Made by a program: the position numbers and the translations under genes
In this document: one piece after another, positions 27,154 through 35,160 of the stretch
Numbering within the stretch: the stretch's first letter is position 1
Layout: each line of letters starts with the position of its first letter
From: an uncultured bacterium
GTDB taxonomy: Bacteria; Planctomycetota; UBA1135; GCA-002686595
DNA length: 39,500 nt
Assembly (NCBI GenBank): GCA_937905825.1
Contig: CALCXM010000115.1
Span: forward strand, 1 to 39,500
Direction: 5' to 3'
The notes under the pieces: generated by a model
What the model was told of the DNA's origin: nothing
The model's input: the letters and a program-made list of their open reading frames with translations, nothing else
The model's database searches: none

Positions 27154-27621
27154 CTAGTTGTTCAAGCCCGAGCCGTGGACGTCCTGCGCTCGCAAGCGCC
27201 GGGCTCGCACTGCCACATAGCAGGTCGCACTGGCTAGGCCGCCGGCTCCGATGAGGGCTGCGCCGATGATGCCCATTGCGTTGAATCCGCCCTGCCAAGT
27301 TCCCGTGTCTTTCGTGTGATGGAACACGACGTCGCTGAGCCAGACGTAGTCGATGGCTGTGAAGGCGGCGAAGAACAACCAGGCGAGCACGAACCACGAT
27401 CCCGAACTTGCGCGGCGTAGGTAGGCCCAGGTTTGGATCGCCAAAAGCAGCAGGAACACGAGCGGCACGCCGCGGGTCAAGAGCTGCTGGAGCCCGACGA
27501 AATGGCTCGTCATGACTTCCGGTGGCTGATCGGTTTGCAAGGATCCGAGGCAGAGTTTGACGAGGAGAAGTCCGAGGGCTGTCGCGCTGCTGACCGTGAG
27601 GAGGAAGGGCAGGTTCTTCAT
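27154..27621 (-). CDS. Four-TM membrane protein, hypothetical
   Basis: The protein is 155 residues from the ATG at 27621. Upstream in-frame codons to 27741 are polar and proline-rich and are rejected as non-coding. Four hydrophobic helices are visible: FLLTVSSATALGLLLVKL, GVPLVFLLLLAIQTWAYL, WFVLAWLFFAAFTAIDYVWL, and a last Gly/Ala-rich helix around IIGAALIGAGG. It ends with a short basic tail. The family is not recognised. It is convergent with the 94-residue membrane protein. Confidence 0.75.
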   Translation of the reverse strand: MKNLPFLLTVSSATALGLLLVKLCLGSLQTDQPPEVMTSHFVGLQQLLTRGVPLVFLLLLAIQTWAYLRRASSGSWFVLAWLFFAAFTAIDYVWLSDVVFHHTKDTGTWQGGFNAMGIIGAALIGAGGLASATCYVAVRARRLRAQDVHGSGLNN

Positions 27622-28010
27622 GATGACGATCGGCTTGGAGTTGGATCGGGGGCTTGTGGGGATTGGAGTTGTGCGCTGTTGGAGTGCCTGGGGCATCCAG
27701 CTGTCGATAGCAGCGCGGGAATCGCCTCGAACTACGGGCAATTAGGGGCAACGTCAGCAGGTTTATCCAGGCCGTGCTAAATTCTGGCCTGCCAGAAGGC
27801 GATTGATGGTGCTTCGGAAGGGCTCTATTGAGCAATTTCGTCCTTTCGAGCCCGGCAGCCTGTCACGCGCTACACCTGCGTATCGCTCTCGGTTTTGGGC
27901 CGCGAACTACGCTTCCAAAGCGATTCCAACGACGTCTGAGTCCTTAGACCTCGGTGGTGCGTTCGATACGTCATCGCTCTCGGCAGCTTCTATCAACGAA
28001 TACCCCCCCC
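27622..28010. other. Divergent intergenic region with an 11-bp direct repeat and C8 tract
   Basis: These 389 bases separate the four-TM gene and the ThuA-like gene. The 11-mer ATCGCTCTCGG occurs twice, at 27882-27892 and 27973-27983. Eight C residues at 28003-28010 directly abut the ATG at 28011, which has no Shine-Dalgarno sequence. No gene or terminator is supported here. Confidence 0.35.
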
Positions 28011-29408
28011 ATGCTAAGTCTACTCCTCACTATCGCCGCGCTGGCACCGACGGTCCCGGACTGTTCCCACGCGCGCGTCCTATTCGTTCGAGGCGGTTCA
28101 GGCACCGGTGGTTTTCTCGAGGGGGGCTGGGATGAACACCTTGGCGACATTCAGAACTTCAGCGAGTCAAACGGCAACCATGGCTGGGGCACGCTCGCCC
28201 AAACCCTGGCGCAAAATGGCTTTGTCTGCGATCAGGTGATCGAGGGCCCCGCGACCAACAACACGCCGATCGACTTCGCGACCTTCGACCTGACTCCCTA
28301 CGACATCGTCGTGTTGGGATCGAACAACGCCGACTACACGACGGCCCAAGTGGATGGGATCGAGAACTTCGTTCTGCAGGGCGGAGGGCTGCTCGTTATC
28401 AGCGACGCGAACTGGGGAAGCTACTGGGGCGACGCACCCACCTCGGATCAGCCGTTCTTGACTCGCTTCGGCATGATCATGAACCAAGACCTCGGAACCT
28501 ACACGCTCAAGCGCGCAGCCGGGGACTACGTCGTGAATGGGACCGACATGGGAAACCACCCGATCCTGATCGGCCCGGACGGTTTGCCGGGAACGGCCGA
28601 TGACGTGAACGAGTTCGATGGAGAGGGCGTCTCCCCAATCACCGTTCGTCCAGCAACCTCTGGCCTGAATCCAGTGGTCCTCGCAAAAGCGAAGAACACC
28701 AAACGCCTGAACAACAATCCCTCGGGCGGAACCGTCGTGCCAGTTTCGGTGGACGACGGAGCACTGGTCGTCGTGAGCGCGGGCATGGGCCGCGTGGCCG
28801 GCCACTTCGATCGCAACACTTTCTTCAACCAGAACGGCGCGGGCACCTCCATTCACCGTTTCGACAACCGTCAATACGCCATCAACCTGTTCAGTTGGCT
28901 TGCCGGTGGAGCCAACGGAGCCACGACGGGAACGGCCTTCTGCTTCGGCGACGCAAGCAACGGCACCTGCCCCTGCTCCAACGGCGGAGCCCCTGGACAT
29001 GGTTGCGGCAACAGCGCGAACTCCAACGGCAGCAAACTGTCCGGCTCGGGCACCCTTAGCGTGGGAACCGACGACTTCGTGCTCTCCGCCATCGAAGGCG
29101 TGCCCAACCGAGTTGGCGTCTTCATCCAAGGGGACGCAGTCATGGGCAGCGGGCAAGGCGCGCCCTTCGGCGACGGCGTGCGTTGCACGGGCGGGTCCAT
29201 CGTGCGCTTGGAGGTCGTGTTCTCCAATGACGAGGGCTGCTCGACAACCACCCTGCCCCTGGCCGCCACGGGTTTCGTGAGCGCCGGCGATGCTCGCCTG
29301 TACCAGCACTGGTACCGCGACCCCAGCGACGAACCAACCCCCTGCGCCGCAGGCCAAGGTTCAGGATTCAACCTGAGCAATGGCCTGCAACTGATCTGGT
29401 TGCCGTAG
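28011..29408 (+). CDS. Secreted ThuA/GATase1-like domain protein with lineage-specific C-terminal module
   Basis: The protein is 465 residues from the ATG at 28011, which opens a signal peptide (MLSLLLTIAALAPTVPDCSH). Residues about 22-300 have the class I glutamine-amidotransferase/ThuA layout: ARVLFVRGG, then LAQTLAQNGFVCDQVIEG, YDIVVLGSNNADYTT, VLQGGGLLVISD, and a C-terminal NRQYAINLFSWLAGG. No catalytic Cys nucleophile elbow is evident, consistent with non-amidotransferase ThuA-like proteins. Residues 310-465 form the shared secreted module: CPCSNGGAPGHGCGNSANS, VGVFIQGDAVMGSG, APFGDGVRCTGG, HWYRDPSD and a terminal NGLQLIWLP. It is convergent with the RpiR gene (99 bp between stops). The role outside the cell is unknown. 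Confidence 0.85.
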   Translation: MLSLLLTIAALAPTVPDCSHARVLFVRGGSGTGGFLEGGWDEHLGDIQNFSESNGNHGWGTLAQTLAQNGFVCDQVIEGPATNNTPIDFATFDLTPYDIVVLGSNNADYTTAQVDGIENFVLQGGGLLVISDANWGSYWGDAPTSDQPFLTRFGMIMNQDLGTYTLKRAAGDYVVNGTDMGNHPILIGPDGLPGTADDVNEFDGEGVSPITVRPATSGLNPVVLAKAKNTKRLNNNPSGGTVVPVSVDDGALVVVSAGMGRVAGHFDRNTFFNQNGAGTSIHRFDNRQYAINLFSWLAGGANGATTGTAFCFGDASNGTCPCSNGGAPGHGCGNSANSNGSKLSGSGTLSVGTDDFVLSAIEGVPNRVGVFIQGDAVMGSGQGAPFGDGVRCTGGSIVRLEVVFSNDEGCSTTTLPLAATGFVSAGDARLYQHWYRDPSDEPTPCAAGQGSGFNLSNGLQLIWLP

Positions 29409-29507
29409 GGCGCGCTCACTCGCTCGCCAGCTGAGTTAGGAGCCCGTCGTTTCTGAGCGAGCAGTCGGGCTACCCAGGCAAGACCACAAGGCGTCCGCGC
29501 CGTCCGT

Positions 29508-30353
29508 CTATGACGCCGAGTCGTCCCTGGATTCCAAAAAGGTTCCCGTCGCTTCCCAGAGCGCTTCCGTGCGGTCGATGCGCTCTTGGGCTTCGTCGTG
29601 CAGTTGGTGCGCGACGTGGGCGACGAGCAACTCGGCGACGGCCACGGCGGGCACGGAGCTGTCAAAGGGGCCGATGCCGGGGACGAGCAAGGCGCACCAG
29701 TTCTCCGTGAGGGAGGCGAGGGGTGAGAAGGGGCCGTCGGTGATCGCGACGATCTTGACGCCCTGGTCCGCGAGGGTTTGGGCGGCGCTGATCGAGTGGC
29801 GGCGGTAGCGGGCGAAGTCGAGCACGACAGCGGCGTCGCCTGCGGTCGCGCTCGAGAGGTCTCGGCCACTGGAGTGCTCCTCGATCAAGCGCACGTTCGA
29901 ACGCACCATGGACAAACCACTCTGCAGGGCGTGGGCCCCGGCGCGGGAGGTTTCGCCGGTCAGGATCCAGACGTTGCGCGCTTCCACGATGGGGCGCGCG
30001 AGACGTTCGAGCTTTCCGTCGCCGAGGGCCTCGAAAACGCTGGCGAGGGCGCGCTCCATGGCCAGGCGCGCGGGCCCCATGGAGCTCTCCGAGTGCCGAA
30101 TTCGATCCCCCGGGCGCGAGAGCTTGAGGGAGACGTCCTCTCGAACATGCTCCTGGAGGTCCGTGTAGCCCTGAAAACCGAGCTTGGTGGCGAAGCGCAC
30201 GATCGAGGGCCGGCTCGTGCCCACCCGGTCCGCCAGGTCCGAAACGGTCCCAAAGGCCAGCAGGGTCGGCTCCAGCAGCACAGCCTCCGCAATCCGGCGC
30301 TCGGTGGGGGTTAGGCGCTCGCCAGCGTTGGCGATGAGATTCGGGATGGTCAT
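29508..30353 (-). CDS. RpiR-family transcriptional regulator with SIS domain
   Basis: The protein is 281 residues from the ATG at 30353. The frame stays open far upstream, but that part is antisense to the aminomutase gene and is rejected. Residues 1-77 form the RpiR-type helix-turn-helix (LTPTERRIAEAVL, VSDLADRVGTSRPSIVRFATKLGFQGYTDL). Residues about 125-265 form a sugar-isomerase (SIS) domain (NVWILTGETSRAGAHAL, GDAAVVLDFARYRRHSI, GVKIVAITDGPFSPLA). RpiR regulators usually sense phosphosugars, but several control amino-acid or nitrogen catabolism. This one is divergent from the KamA-like operon, with 168 bp between starts, and is its probable regulator. Confidence 0.92.
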   Translation of the reverse strand: MTIPNLIANAGERLTPTERRIAEAVLLEPTLLAFGTVSDLADRVGTSRPSIVRFATKLGFQGYTDLQEHVREDVSLKLSRPGDRIRHSESSMGPARLAMERALASVFEALGDGKLERLARPIVEARNVWILTGETSRAGAHALQSGLSMVRSNVRLIEEHSSGRDLSSATAGDAAVVLDFARYRRHSISAAQTLADQGVKIVAITDGPFSPLASLTENWCALLVPGIGPFDSSVPAVAVAELLVAHVAHQLHDEAQERIDRTEALWEATGTFLESRDDSAS

Positions 30354-30521
30354 GGGTGGCGTGCAGTTGAACCAGATGGTACTTTTCTCGCCAGGTTCTG
30401 TCCATCTTGTTACAGATCCGTCAGCTAGATCCCTCCAACGGCGCGCCCGGCCAACGTGTGTGCTGTTGCCCTTCTCCATTCTCGCCCTAGCGAGGACCCA
30501 CACCCTGCGAGTTGCAGCCCG
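30354..30521. promoter_or_regulatory. Divergent promoter region of rpiR-like and kamA-like genes
   Basis: The 168-bp spacer contains AGATGG (30374-30379) and CCATCT (30402-30407), an inverted repeat with a 22-nt spacer. The first arm lies inside ACCAGATGGT, itself an ACCA/TGGT dyad. This is a plausible RpiR operator near the regulator start. Promoter boxes are not clear. Confidence 0.35.
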
Positions 30522-31970
30522 ATGAGCGATACCCCTAGATACGTCCCGACCGCGAAGGAGCAAGCCTTCCTCGACACCGTTGTGGACTCGAAGTACGAAC
30601 GTCACAGCATCAACGGCCTGGCGCCCTTCTTGAACGAGCGCGTGCCCGAGGGCGTCAAGGTGATGTACACGAAGGCAGAGTTGGAGAAGCTCGCAGCCCT
30701 GAAAGGCACCGAGCGCGACGTGGAGCACCGCATGCCGGTCAAGACCACCCAGCACTACTTCGATCTCAGTCTGCACAGCCAGCCGATCCGCAACCTGGTG
30801 AAGGCCACGCCGGAAGAGACGGAGAACCTGGAAGGTGCCGCGGACCCCGGCTACCAGATGGACTACAGCCCGGTGGAAGGTCTGCTGCACAAGTACGAGA
30901 TGGGCTTGATGTATGTGATCTCCACTTGTTCCGCACACTGCCGCTTCTGCTACCGCGAGGAGCTGATCAGTCGCAAGGAGATTGAGCGTCAAGACGGAAC
31001 GGTCGCTAAGAAAGGCCTGGCGCAGATCCCGGAGATCGTGAACTACATTCACTCCCACAACAAAGCTGTTGAGGAGAATGGGGGAGTGCATCCCAAGTCC
31101 GGCCGCGAGAAGCTGCGCGAGATCCTGCTTTCCGGTGGGGATCCGATGGTGCTCTCCAATTCGAAGATCGCCGCCTGGCTCGGCGCTCTTGCGGAAGCGG
31201 GCATCGAGTCCATTCGCATTGGAACGAAGGAGCTTGCGTTCTTCCCCAAGCGCTTCGACCAGAACTTCCTGACCATGTTGGACAACTGGCACGCCGCTTA
31301 CCCGGACGTCGGTTTGCGCTTGATGATCCACTTCAACCATCCGGATGAATTCCTGATGAAGGATGACGCGGGCAACTACATCGAGCAAGGCAGCGGCATC
31401 CTTAAATGGCACCCGGATACCCAGCGCGCCATGGAGGGCTTGACCGCTCGCGGTTGGATGTCGATTGAGAACCAGTCCCCGATCATCAAGAACGTGAACA
31501 ACGACCCGGACGCCTTGCGCGTCATGCAGCGCGCGCTCAAGCGCGTCGGCGTCAACAACCACTACTTCTTCTGCGGTCGCGACATCATCGCCCACCGTGC
31601 CTTCAACGTCCCGATCGAGGAAGCTTGGCGCATTCTGAACGAATCGCAAAAGGGCCTCTCGGGCGTCGAAACCCACGCGCGCCTCTCGATCACCCACTAC
31701 AAGGGCAAGACTGAAGTGTGCGCCGTCACCTCCCAGCCGATCCCCGGTGTGCCTGGAACGGAGAACGGCGTCGTGATCTTCAAGATCCTGCGCAACGCGG
31801 CCTCCGCCCCGGACCGCGGCAAGGTTTGCATCGTGGCGCGCAACCCCGAGGCCATCTGGTTTGACGGGTACAAGGACCGCGTGATCTACGACGAGGCCGG
31901 ACTCTTCGCCTACGCCCGCGTCGACAAAGCCAAGGACGCAGCTGCGGCTGCACAAGCACCAGCGAAATGA
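30522..31970 (+). CDS. KamA-family radical SAM amino-acid 2,3-aminomutase-like enzyme
   Basis: The protein is 482 residues from the ATG at 30522. Upstream in-frame codons to 30456 do not match the family. The radical SAM [4Fe-4S] motif CSAHCRFC places Cys136, Cys140 and Cys143, followed by Arg145, equivalent to the carboxylate-binding Arg of lysine 2,3-aminomutase. LLSGGDP, HFNHP and ENQSP are family motifs. Aligned by eye with the clostridial enzyme, the PLP lysine loop PGGGGK is replaced by THYKGKT, with Lys396 the probable PLP lysine. The two Asp residues that hold the substrate epsilon-amino group are not evident (Ser389 in place of one). Known family members move the alpha-amino group of lysine, glutamate or arginine to C3. 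The substrate here may differ from lysine. Its TGA overlaps the CoA-transferase ATG, so it is the first gene of the operon. Confidence 0.9.
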   Translation: MSDTPRYVPTAKEQAFLDTVVDSKYERHSINGLAPFLNERVPEGVKVMYTKAELEKLAALKGTERDVEHRMPVKTTQHYFDLSLHSQPIRNLVKATPEETENLEGAADPGYQMDYSPVEGLLHKYEMGLMYVISTCSAHCRFCYREELISRKEIERQDGTVAKKGLAQIPEIVNYIHSHNKAVEENGGVHPKSGREKLREILLSGGDPMVLSNSKIAAWLGALAEAGIESIRIGTKELAFFPKRFDQNFLTMLDNWHAAYPDVGLRLMIHFNHPDEFLMKDDAGNYIEQGSGILKWHPDTQRAMEGLTARGWMSIENQSPIIKNVNNDPDALRVMQRALKRVGVNNHYFFCGRDIIAHRAFNVPIEEAWRILNESQKGLSGVETHARLSITHYKGKTEVCAVTSQPIPGVPGTENGVVIFKILRNAASAPDRGKVCIVARNPEAIWFDGYKDRVIYDEAGLFAYARVDKAKDAAAAAQAPAK

Positions 31971-32692
31971 TCGACAAACGCGTGGCCTCCTGTGCGCAAG
32001 CATTGGAAGGCGTGTTCGACGGCGCGACGGTGATGATCGGGGGCTTCGGGGAAGCCGGAAGCCCCATCGAGCTGATCCACGCGCTGATCGACCAAGGCTC
32101 CACCGACCTGACGGTCGTCAACAACAACACGGGCAGTGGGGAAGTCGGCTTGGCCGCTTTGATCCAGGCTGGGCGCGTGGCGAAGATGATCTGTTCGTAC
32201 CCGCGCACGACCAACTCGACGGTGTTTCCCAAGCTCTATCACTCCGGCAAGACCAAGCTGGAACTGGTGCCCCAGGGGACTCTCGCCGAACGCATTCGTG
32301 CGGGCGGCGCTGGCATCCCCGCGTTCTACACACCGACTTCCGTGGGCACGCCGCTCGCCGAAGGCAAGGAGCATCGCACCATTGACGGGCGCGAGTACGT
32401 CTTGGAATACGGTCTGCGTGCGGACTTCGCCCTGATCAAGGGCTTGCAAGCGGACCGCTATGGCAACGTCATCTACAACAAGACGGCGCGCAACTTCGCT
32501 CCGATCATGGCCATGGCTGGCAAGGTGACTGTTGTGCAAGCTGCCCAGGTCGTCGATGCCGGTGAGATGGATCCGGAGACGGTCGTGACCCCCGGTATTT
32601 TCGTGAACCGCGTGGTGCACGTGGCGAACCCTGCCCACGAATCGGAACTGGTCGCGAAGGGCCTTTCTTATCCGCCCACGGAGCCCTCATGA
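31967..32692 (+). CDS. 3-oxoacid-type CoA-transferase, subunit A
   Basis: The 241-residue protein has the family I CoA-transferase alpha-subunit signature GGFGEAGSPIELIHAL near the N-terminus, then NNNTGSGEVGLAALI, KTKLELVPQGTLAERI, GIPAFYTPTSVGTPLAEG and a C-terminal VTPGIFVNRVVHV. Such heterodimers (SCOT, AtoDA and PcaIJ types) move CoA from an acyl-CoA to a free acid through an enzyme-bound glutamyl-CoA. Its ATG overlaps the aminomutase stop by 4 bp and its TGA overlaps the subunit B start by 4 bp, implying coupled, equimolar synthesis. In this operon the likely acceptor is a beta-amino acid made by the preceding enzyme; this is inference. Confidence 0.94.
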   Translation: MIDKRVASCAQALEGVFDGATVMIGGFGEAGSPIELIHALIDQGSTDLTVVNNNTGSGEVGLAALIQAGRVAKMICSYPRTTNSTVFPKLYHSGKTKLELVPQGTLAERIRAGGAGIPAFYTPTSVGTPLAEGKEHRTIDGREYVLEYGLRADFALIKGLQADRYGNVIYNKTARNFAPIMAMAGKVTVVQAAQVVDAGEMDPETVVTPGIFVNRVVHVANPAHESELVAKGLSYPPTEPS

Positions 32693-33387
32693 GCGCTGAA
32701 CAACAGAACGCCGAACCGCAAATCGGTTGGACGCGAGAGCAGATGGCCCAACGGGTCGCCGTCGACATCGCAGATGGTTCCTACGTGAACCTAGGCATTG
32801 GCATCCCGGAGCTGATCGCGCGCTACGTGCCGGAAGGGCGGGAGTTCATCTATCACACGGAGAACGGCCTGCTCGGCATGGGGCCGTCCCCGGCGGAAGG
32901 GGAAGGCGAGCCCGAACTGATCAACGCGGGCAAGCGGCGGGTCACGGCCCTGCCGGGAGCCTCTTACTTTCATCACGCGGACAGCTTCTCCATGATTCGC
33001 GGCGGCCACTTGGACCTCTGCGTCTTGGGTGCCTTGCAAGTGGCGAACAACGGAGACCTGGCCAACTGGTCCACCGGCGGCCCGGAGGCCATCCCGGCTG
33101 TGGGGGGAGCGATGGATCTCGTGGCCGGCGTCAAGGCCATCTACGTCGTCACGCAACACTGCACGAAGACCGGGGAACCCAAGCTAGTGGAGCACTGCAC
33201 GTTCCCCTTGACCGGGCTCGGTATCGTGAATCGAATCTACACCGACCTGGCCGTGATCGAAGTGACCTCCGAAGGCTTCCAACTCGTCGAGTTGGCCCCC
33301 GGCGTGGACTTCGAGTACGTCAAAGAACGGACCGGGGCGCCGCTCCTGTCCATGTCTGAATCCCCCACCAACGCAACCCGCGCGTAG
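32689..33387 (+). CDS. 3-oxoacid-type CoA-transferase, subunit B
   Basis: The 232-residue beta subunit has VNLGIGIPELIARYV, then HTENGLLGMGP containing the catalytic glutamate (Glu58), which forms the CoA thioester. Later motifs are GASYFHHADSFSMIRGGHLD, LGALQVANNGDLANW and GAMDLVAGVKAIYVVTQHC, with the C-terminal VTSEGFQLVELAPGV. It completes the heterodimer with subunit A, with which it overlaps by 4 bp. The aminotransferase starts 17 bp after its stop. Confidence 0.94.
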   Translation: MSAEQQNAEPQIGWTREQMAQRVAVDIADGSYVNLGIGIPELIARYVPEGREFIYHTENGLLGMGPSPAEGEGEPELINAGKRRVTALPGASYFHHADSFSMIRGGHLDLCVLGALQVANNGDLANWSTGGPEAIPAVGGAMDLVAGVKAIYVVTQHCTKTGEPKLVEHCTFPLTGLGIVNRIYTDLAVIEVTSEGFQLVELAPGVDFEYVKERTGAPLLSMSESPTNATRA

Positions 33388-33404
33388 CACGCCGGAACAA
33401 TCGG

Positions 33405-34730
33405 ATGACAAGCCCCACCAAGACCTCGGAGATGTCCAAGAGCGCCGCTCTTTATGAACGGGCCCTGCGTACCCTGCCCGGCGGAGTCAGTCGCAACACG
33501 GTGTTGCGTTCTCCGCACCCGGCTTACGCTGCCTATGGCAAGGGTTGCCTGATCACGGACATTGAAGGGGTCACGCGCATCGACTTCTCCAACAACATGG
33601 CGGCGCTGCTGCACGGTCACGCGGACCCGGAAGTGGTTGCTGCGGTGACCGAGCAGCTAGGACGCGGCTCGGCCTTCACCTTGGCCACCGAGGTCGAGGT
33701 GGACTACGCGGAGTATCTCTGCAGCCGAAGCCCAGCGTTCGCCAAGTTGCGCTTTGTGAACTCGGGCACCGAGGCGGTCATGGGCATGCTGAAGGCCGCC
33801 CGCGCATTCACCGGTCGCCCGAAGATCGCCAAGGTCGAAGGGGCCTACCACGGACTCTACGACTACGCGGAAGTCAGTCAGGCTTCCAGTCCAGCGACCT
33901 GGGGGGATGCCACGCGGCCCGCGCGAGTGGCCGTCTCCCACGGGACGCCGCAAGCCGCTCTCGACGACGTGGTGGTGATTCCGTTCAACGACCCGGTGCG
34001 CGCTCAAGAGCTACTCGACGAGCACAAGCACGAACTGGCCTGCGTGCTGATCGACCCCATGCCGCACCGTGTGGGCTTGAAGCCGGCGGACGCTGAGTTC
34101 GTCAAGGCCTTGCGCGAATGGACCACCGCTAATGATGTCTTGCTCGTGTTTGACGAGGTCATCACCTTCCGCTCGGAGTTTGGCGGCGCCCAGTCGTGGT
34201 ACGGCATCCAACCGGACCTGACTTCCATGGGCAAGGCGATCGGCGGTGGCTTTCCCGTGGGAGCCCTCGCGGGCCGCGCTGACGTGATGGACGTCATGAA
34301 CCCGCTCAACGCCAAGGTTTTGTTTCCGCACTCGGGCACCTTCTCGGCCAACCCGATCACGCTGACCGCTGGCTTGGTTTCCATGCGACGTTTCGACGAG
34401 CCGGCGGTGGCGCGCTTGAACGCCTTGCAGCAGCGAGCGGTTACGGGCATCGAAGCCGCCATCGCACGCACCGGCATCAAGGCTTGCGTGACCGGCGGTG
34501 GTTCGATGTTCCGCGTGCACTTCAAGGCGGCGCCCCCCCGCAACTACCGGGAGGCGTACGCGAGCGCGGAGGAGAACCAGCAGCTCAAAGTGTTGCTGGA
34601 CCACCTCTTCGACAATGGCATCCTGATGATCAACACCTGCTCCGCCGCGCTCTCGACGGCCATGGGCGAGGCAGAGATCGATCAGTTGATCGAGACCATG
34701 GAAGCCGGCTTCCGCAAGCTTGTGAAGTAA
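33405..34730 (+). CDS. Class III PLP aminotransferase, glutamate-1-semialdehyde aminomutase-like (candidate acyl-CoA beta-transaminase)
   Basis: The 441-residue fold-type I enzyme begins with LPGGVSRNTVLRSPHPAY. The PLP-binding features include FVNSGTEAVMGMLKAAR, YHGLYDYAE, LVFDEVITFRSEFGG with the pyridine-binding Asp, and SMGKAIGGGFPVGALAG with the Schiff-base Lys277. The overall layout is that of HemL-like class III aminotransferases. A true HemL role is unlikely: the gene ends a catabolic operon behind a CoA transferase. A close functional precedent is the acyl-CoA beta-transaminase (Kat) of lysine fermentation in Cloacamonas, which turns 3-aminobutyryl-CoA into acetoacetyl-CoA. Here it would make a 3-oxoacyl-CoA from a beta-aminoacyl-CoA. 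That assignment is inference from context. Confidence 0.85.
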   Translation: MTSPTKTSEMSKSAALYERALRTLPGGVSRNTVLRSPHPAYAAYGKGCLITDIEGVTRIDFSNNMAALLHGHADPEVVAAVTEQLGRGSAFTLATEVEVDYAEYLCSRSPAFAKLRFVNSGTEAVMGMLKAARAFTGRPKIAKVEGAYHGLYDYAEVSQASSPATWGDATRPARVAVSHGTPQAALDDVVVIPFNDPVRAQELLDEHKHELACVLIDPMPHRVGLKPADAEFVKALREWTTANDVLLVFDEVITFRSEFGGAQSWYGIQPDLTSMGKAIGGGFPVGALAGRADVMDVMNPLNAKVLFPHSGTFSANPITLTAGLVSMRRFDEPAVARLNALQQRAVTGIEAAIARTGIKACVTGGGSMFRVHFKAAPPRNYREAYASAEENQQLKVLLDHLFDNGILMINTCSAALSTAMGEAEIDQLIETMEAGFRKLVK

Positions 34731-34757
34731 GCGGCGAGGTCTGTTGCGAGGTTAGGT

Positions 34758-34795
34758 AGCCGAGGCCGGCGTCCCCAGGGGCGCGGGCCTCGGCT
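34758..34795 (+). terminator. Hairpin terminator of the aminomutase operon
   Basis: The arms AGCCGAGGCC (34758-34767) and GGCCTCGGCT (34786-34795) are exact complements around an 18-nt loop that can form a small inner CCCC/GGGG stem. The sequence is T-rich just after (TCATTTCC). It lies 28 bp after the aminotransferase stop and is also placed to serve the convergent membrane genes. Confidence 0.75.
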
Positions 34796-35140
34796 TCATT
34801 TCCCACTGGGGTCTCCGTCCAAGGCCGCCGCCCAGAGGCACATGAGAACCAGGATTCCCCCGGTGAATTGCAGGGCCATGCGCAAGCCGACGGCGATGCG
34901 ATGCAGCTCTTCCTGGGGCTCAAGGGCCCAGTCGAGGAGCAGGAATCGATCCCCGAAGACTCGCGCGTAAAGGAGCCCCACCAGGATTCCGAAGGAGATC
35001 GCCAGTCCGATGAAGCGCGTCCAGAAGCGCGCCCGCTCTTCCCCGCGACAGCTCTCGATCAGCCAAGGACGAGCGGCGGGCAGGAGCGTAAGCAGCACGC
35101 TGGCGCCGAGTAGCGCTCCGATGGCAAGGGTGGCGAGCAT
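34796..35140 (-). CDS. Small membrane protein, paralogue of its neighbour
   Basis: The 114-residue protein has three hydrophobic helices: LATLAIGALLGASVLLTLLP, FIGLAISFGILVGLLYARV and LQFTGGILVLMCLWAAAL. Between helices 1 and 2 it has ESCRGEERARFWTRF. The neighbouring upstream gene has LEELWASRSRAGFWAAV at the same place, and both have a basic VGLRMAL/TQLRSSL element before the last helix, so the two look like diverged duplicates. The family is unknown. It lies 20 bp downstream of the paralogue on the same strand. Confidence 0.75.
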   Translation of the reverse strand: MLATLAIGALLGASVLLTLLPAARPWLIESCRGEERARFWTRFIGLAISFGILVGLLYARVFGDRFLLLDWALEPQEELHRIAVGLRMALQFTGGILVLMCLWAAALDGDPSGK

Positions 35141-35160
35141 CTGGGGAGTGGGAGGGCAGG

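Noticed and set aside
27113..27835. 240-codon minus-strand frame overlapping the four-TM protein
   Set aside because: Arg/Pro/His-rich chance frame; the alternative frame gives four clear membrane helices.
27882..27983. Direct repeat ATCGCTCTCGG as a mobile-element or phage attachment site
   Set aside because: Only 11 bp, with no recombinase, no bounded insert and no tRNA nearby.
28167..29357. 396-codon minus-strand frame
   Set aside because: Fully antisense to the ThuA-like secreted protein; no motif or signal peptide.
30522..31970. Naming the radical SAM enzyme lysine 2,3-aminomutase outright
   Set aside because: The PGGGGK loop and the lysine side-chain ligands of the clostridial enzyme are not evident, so the substrate is left open.
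30354..32003. Long minus-strand extension of the RpiR gene
   Set aside because: Antisense to the aminomutase, with composition typical of a shadow frame; the helix-turn-helix begins right after the ATG at 30353.
33405..34730. Naming the class III enzyme hemL
   Set aside because: The fold is HemL-like, but the operon context (aminomutase, CoA transferase) points to a catabolic beta-transaminase and no other heme-synthesis genes are adjacent.
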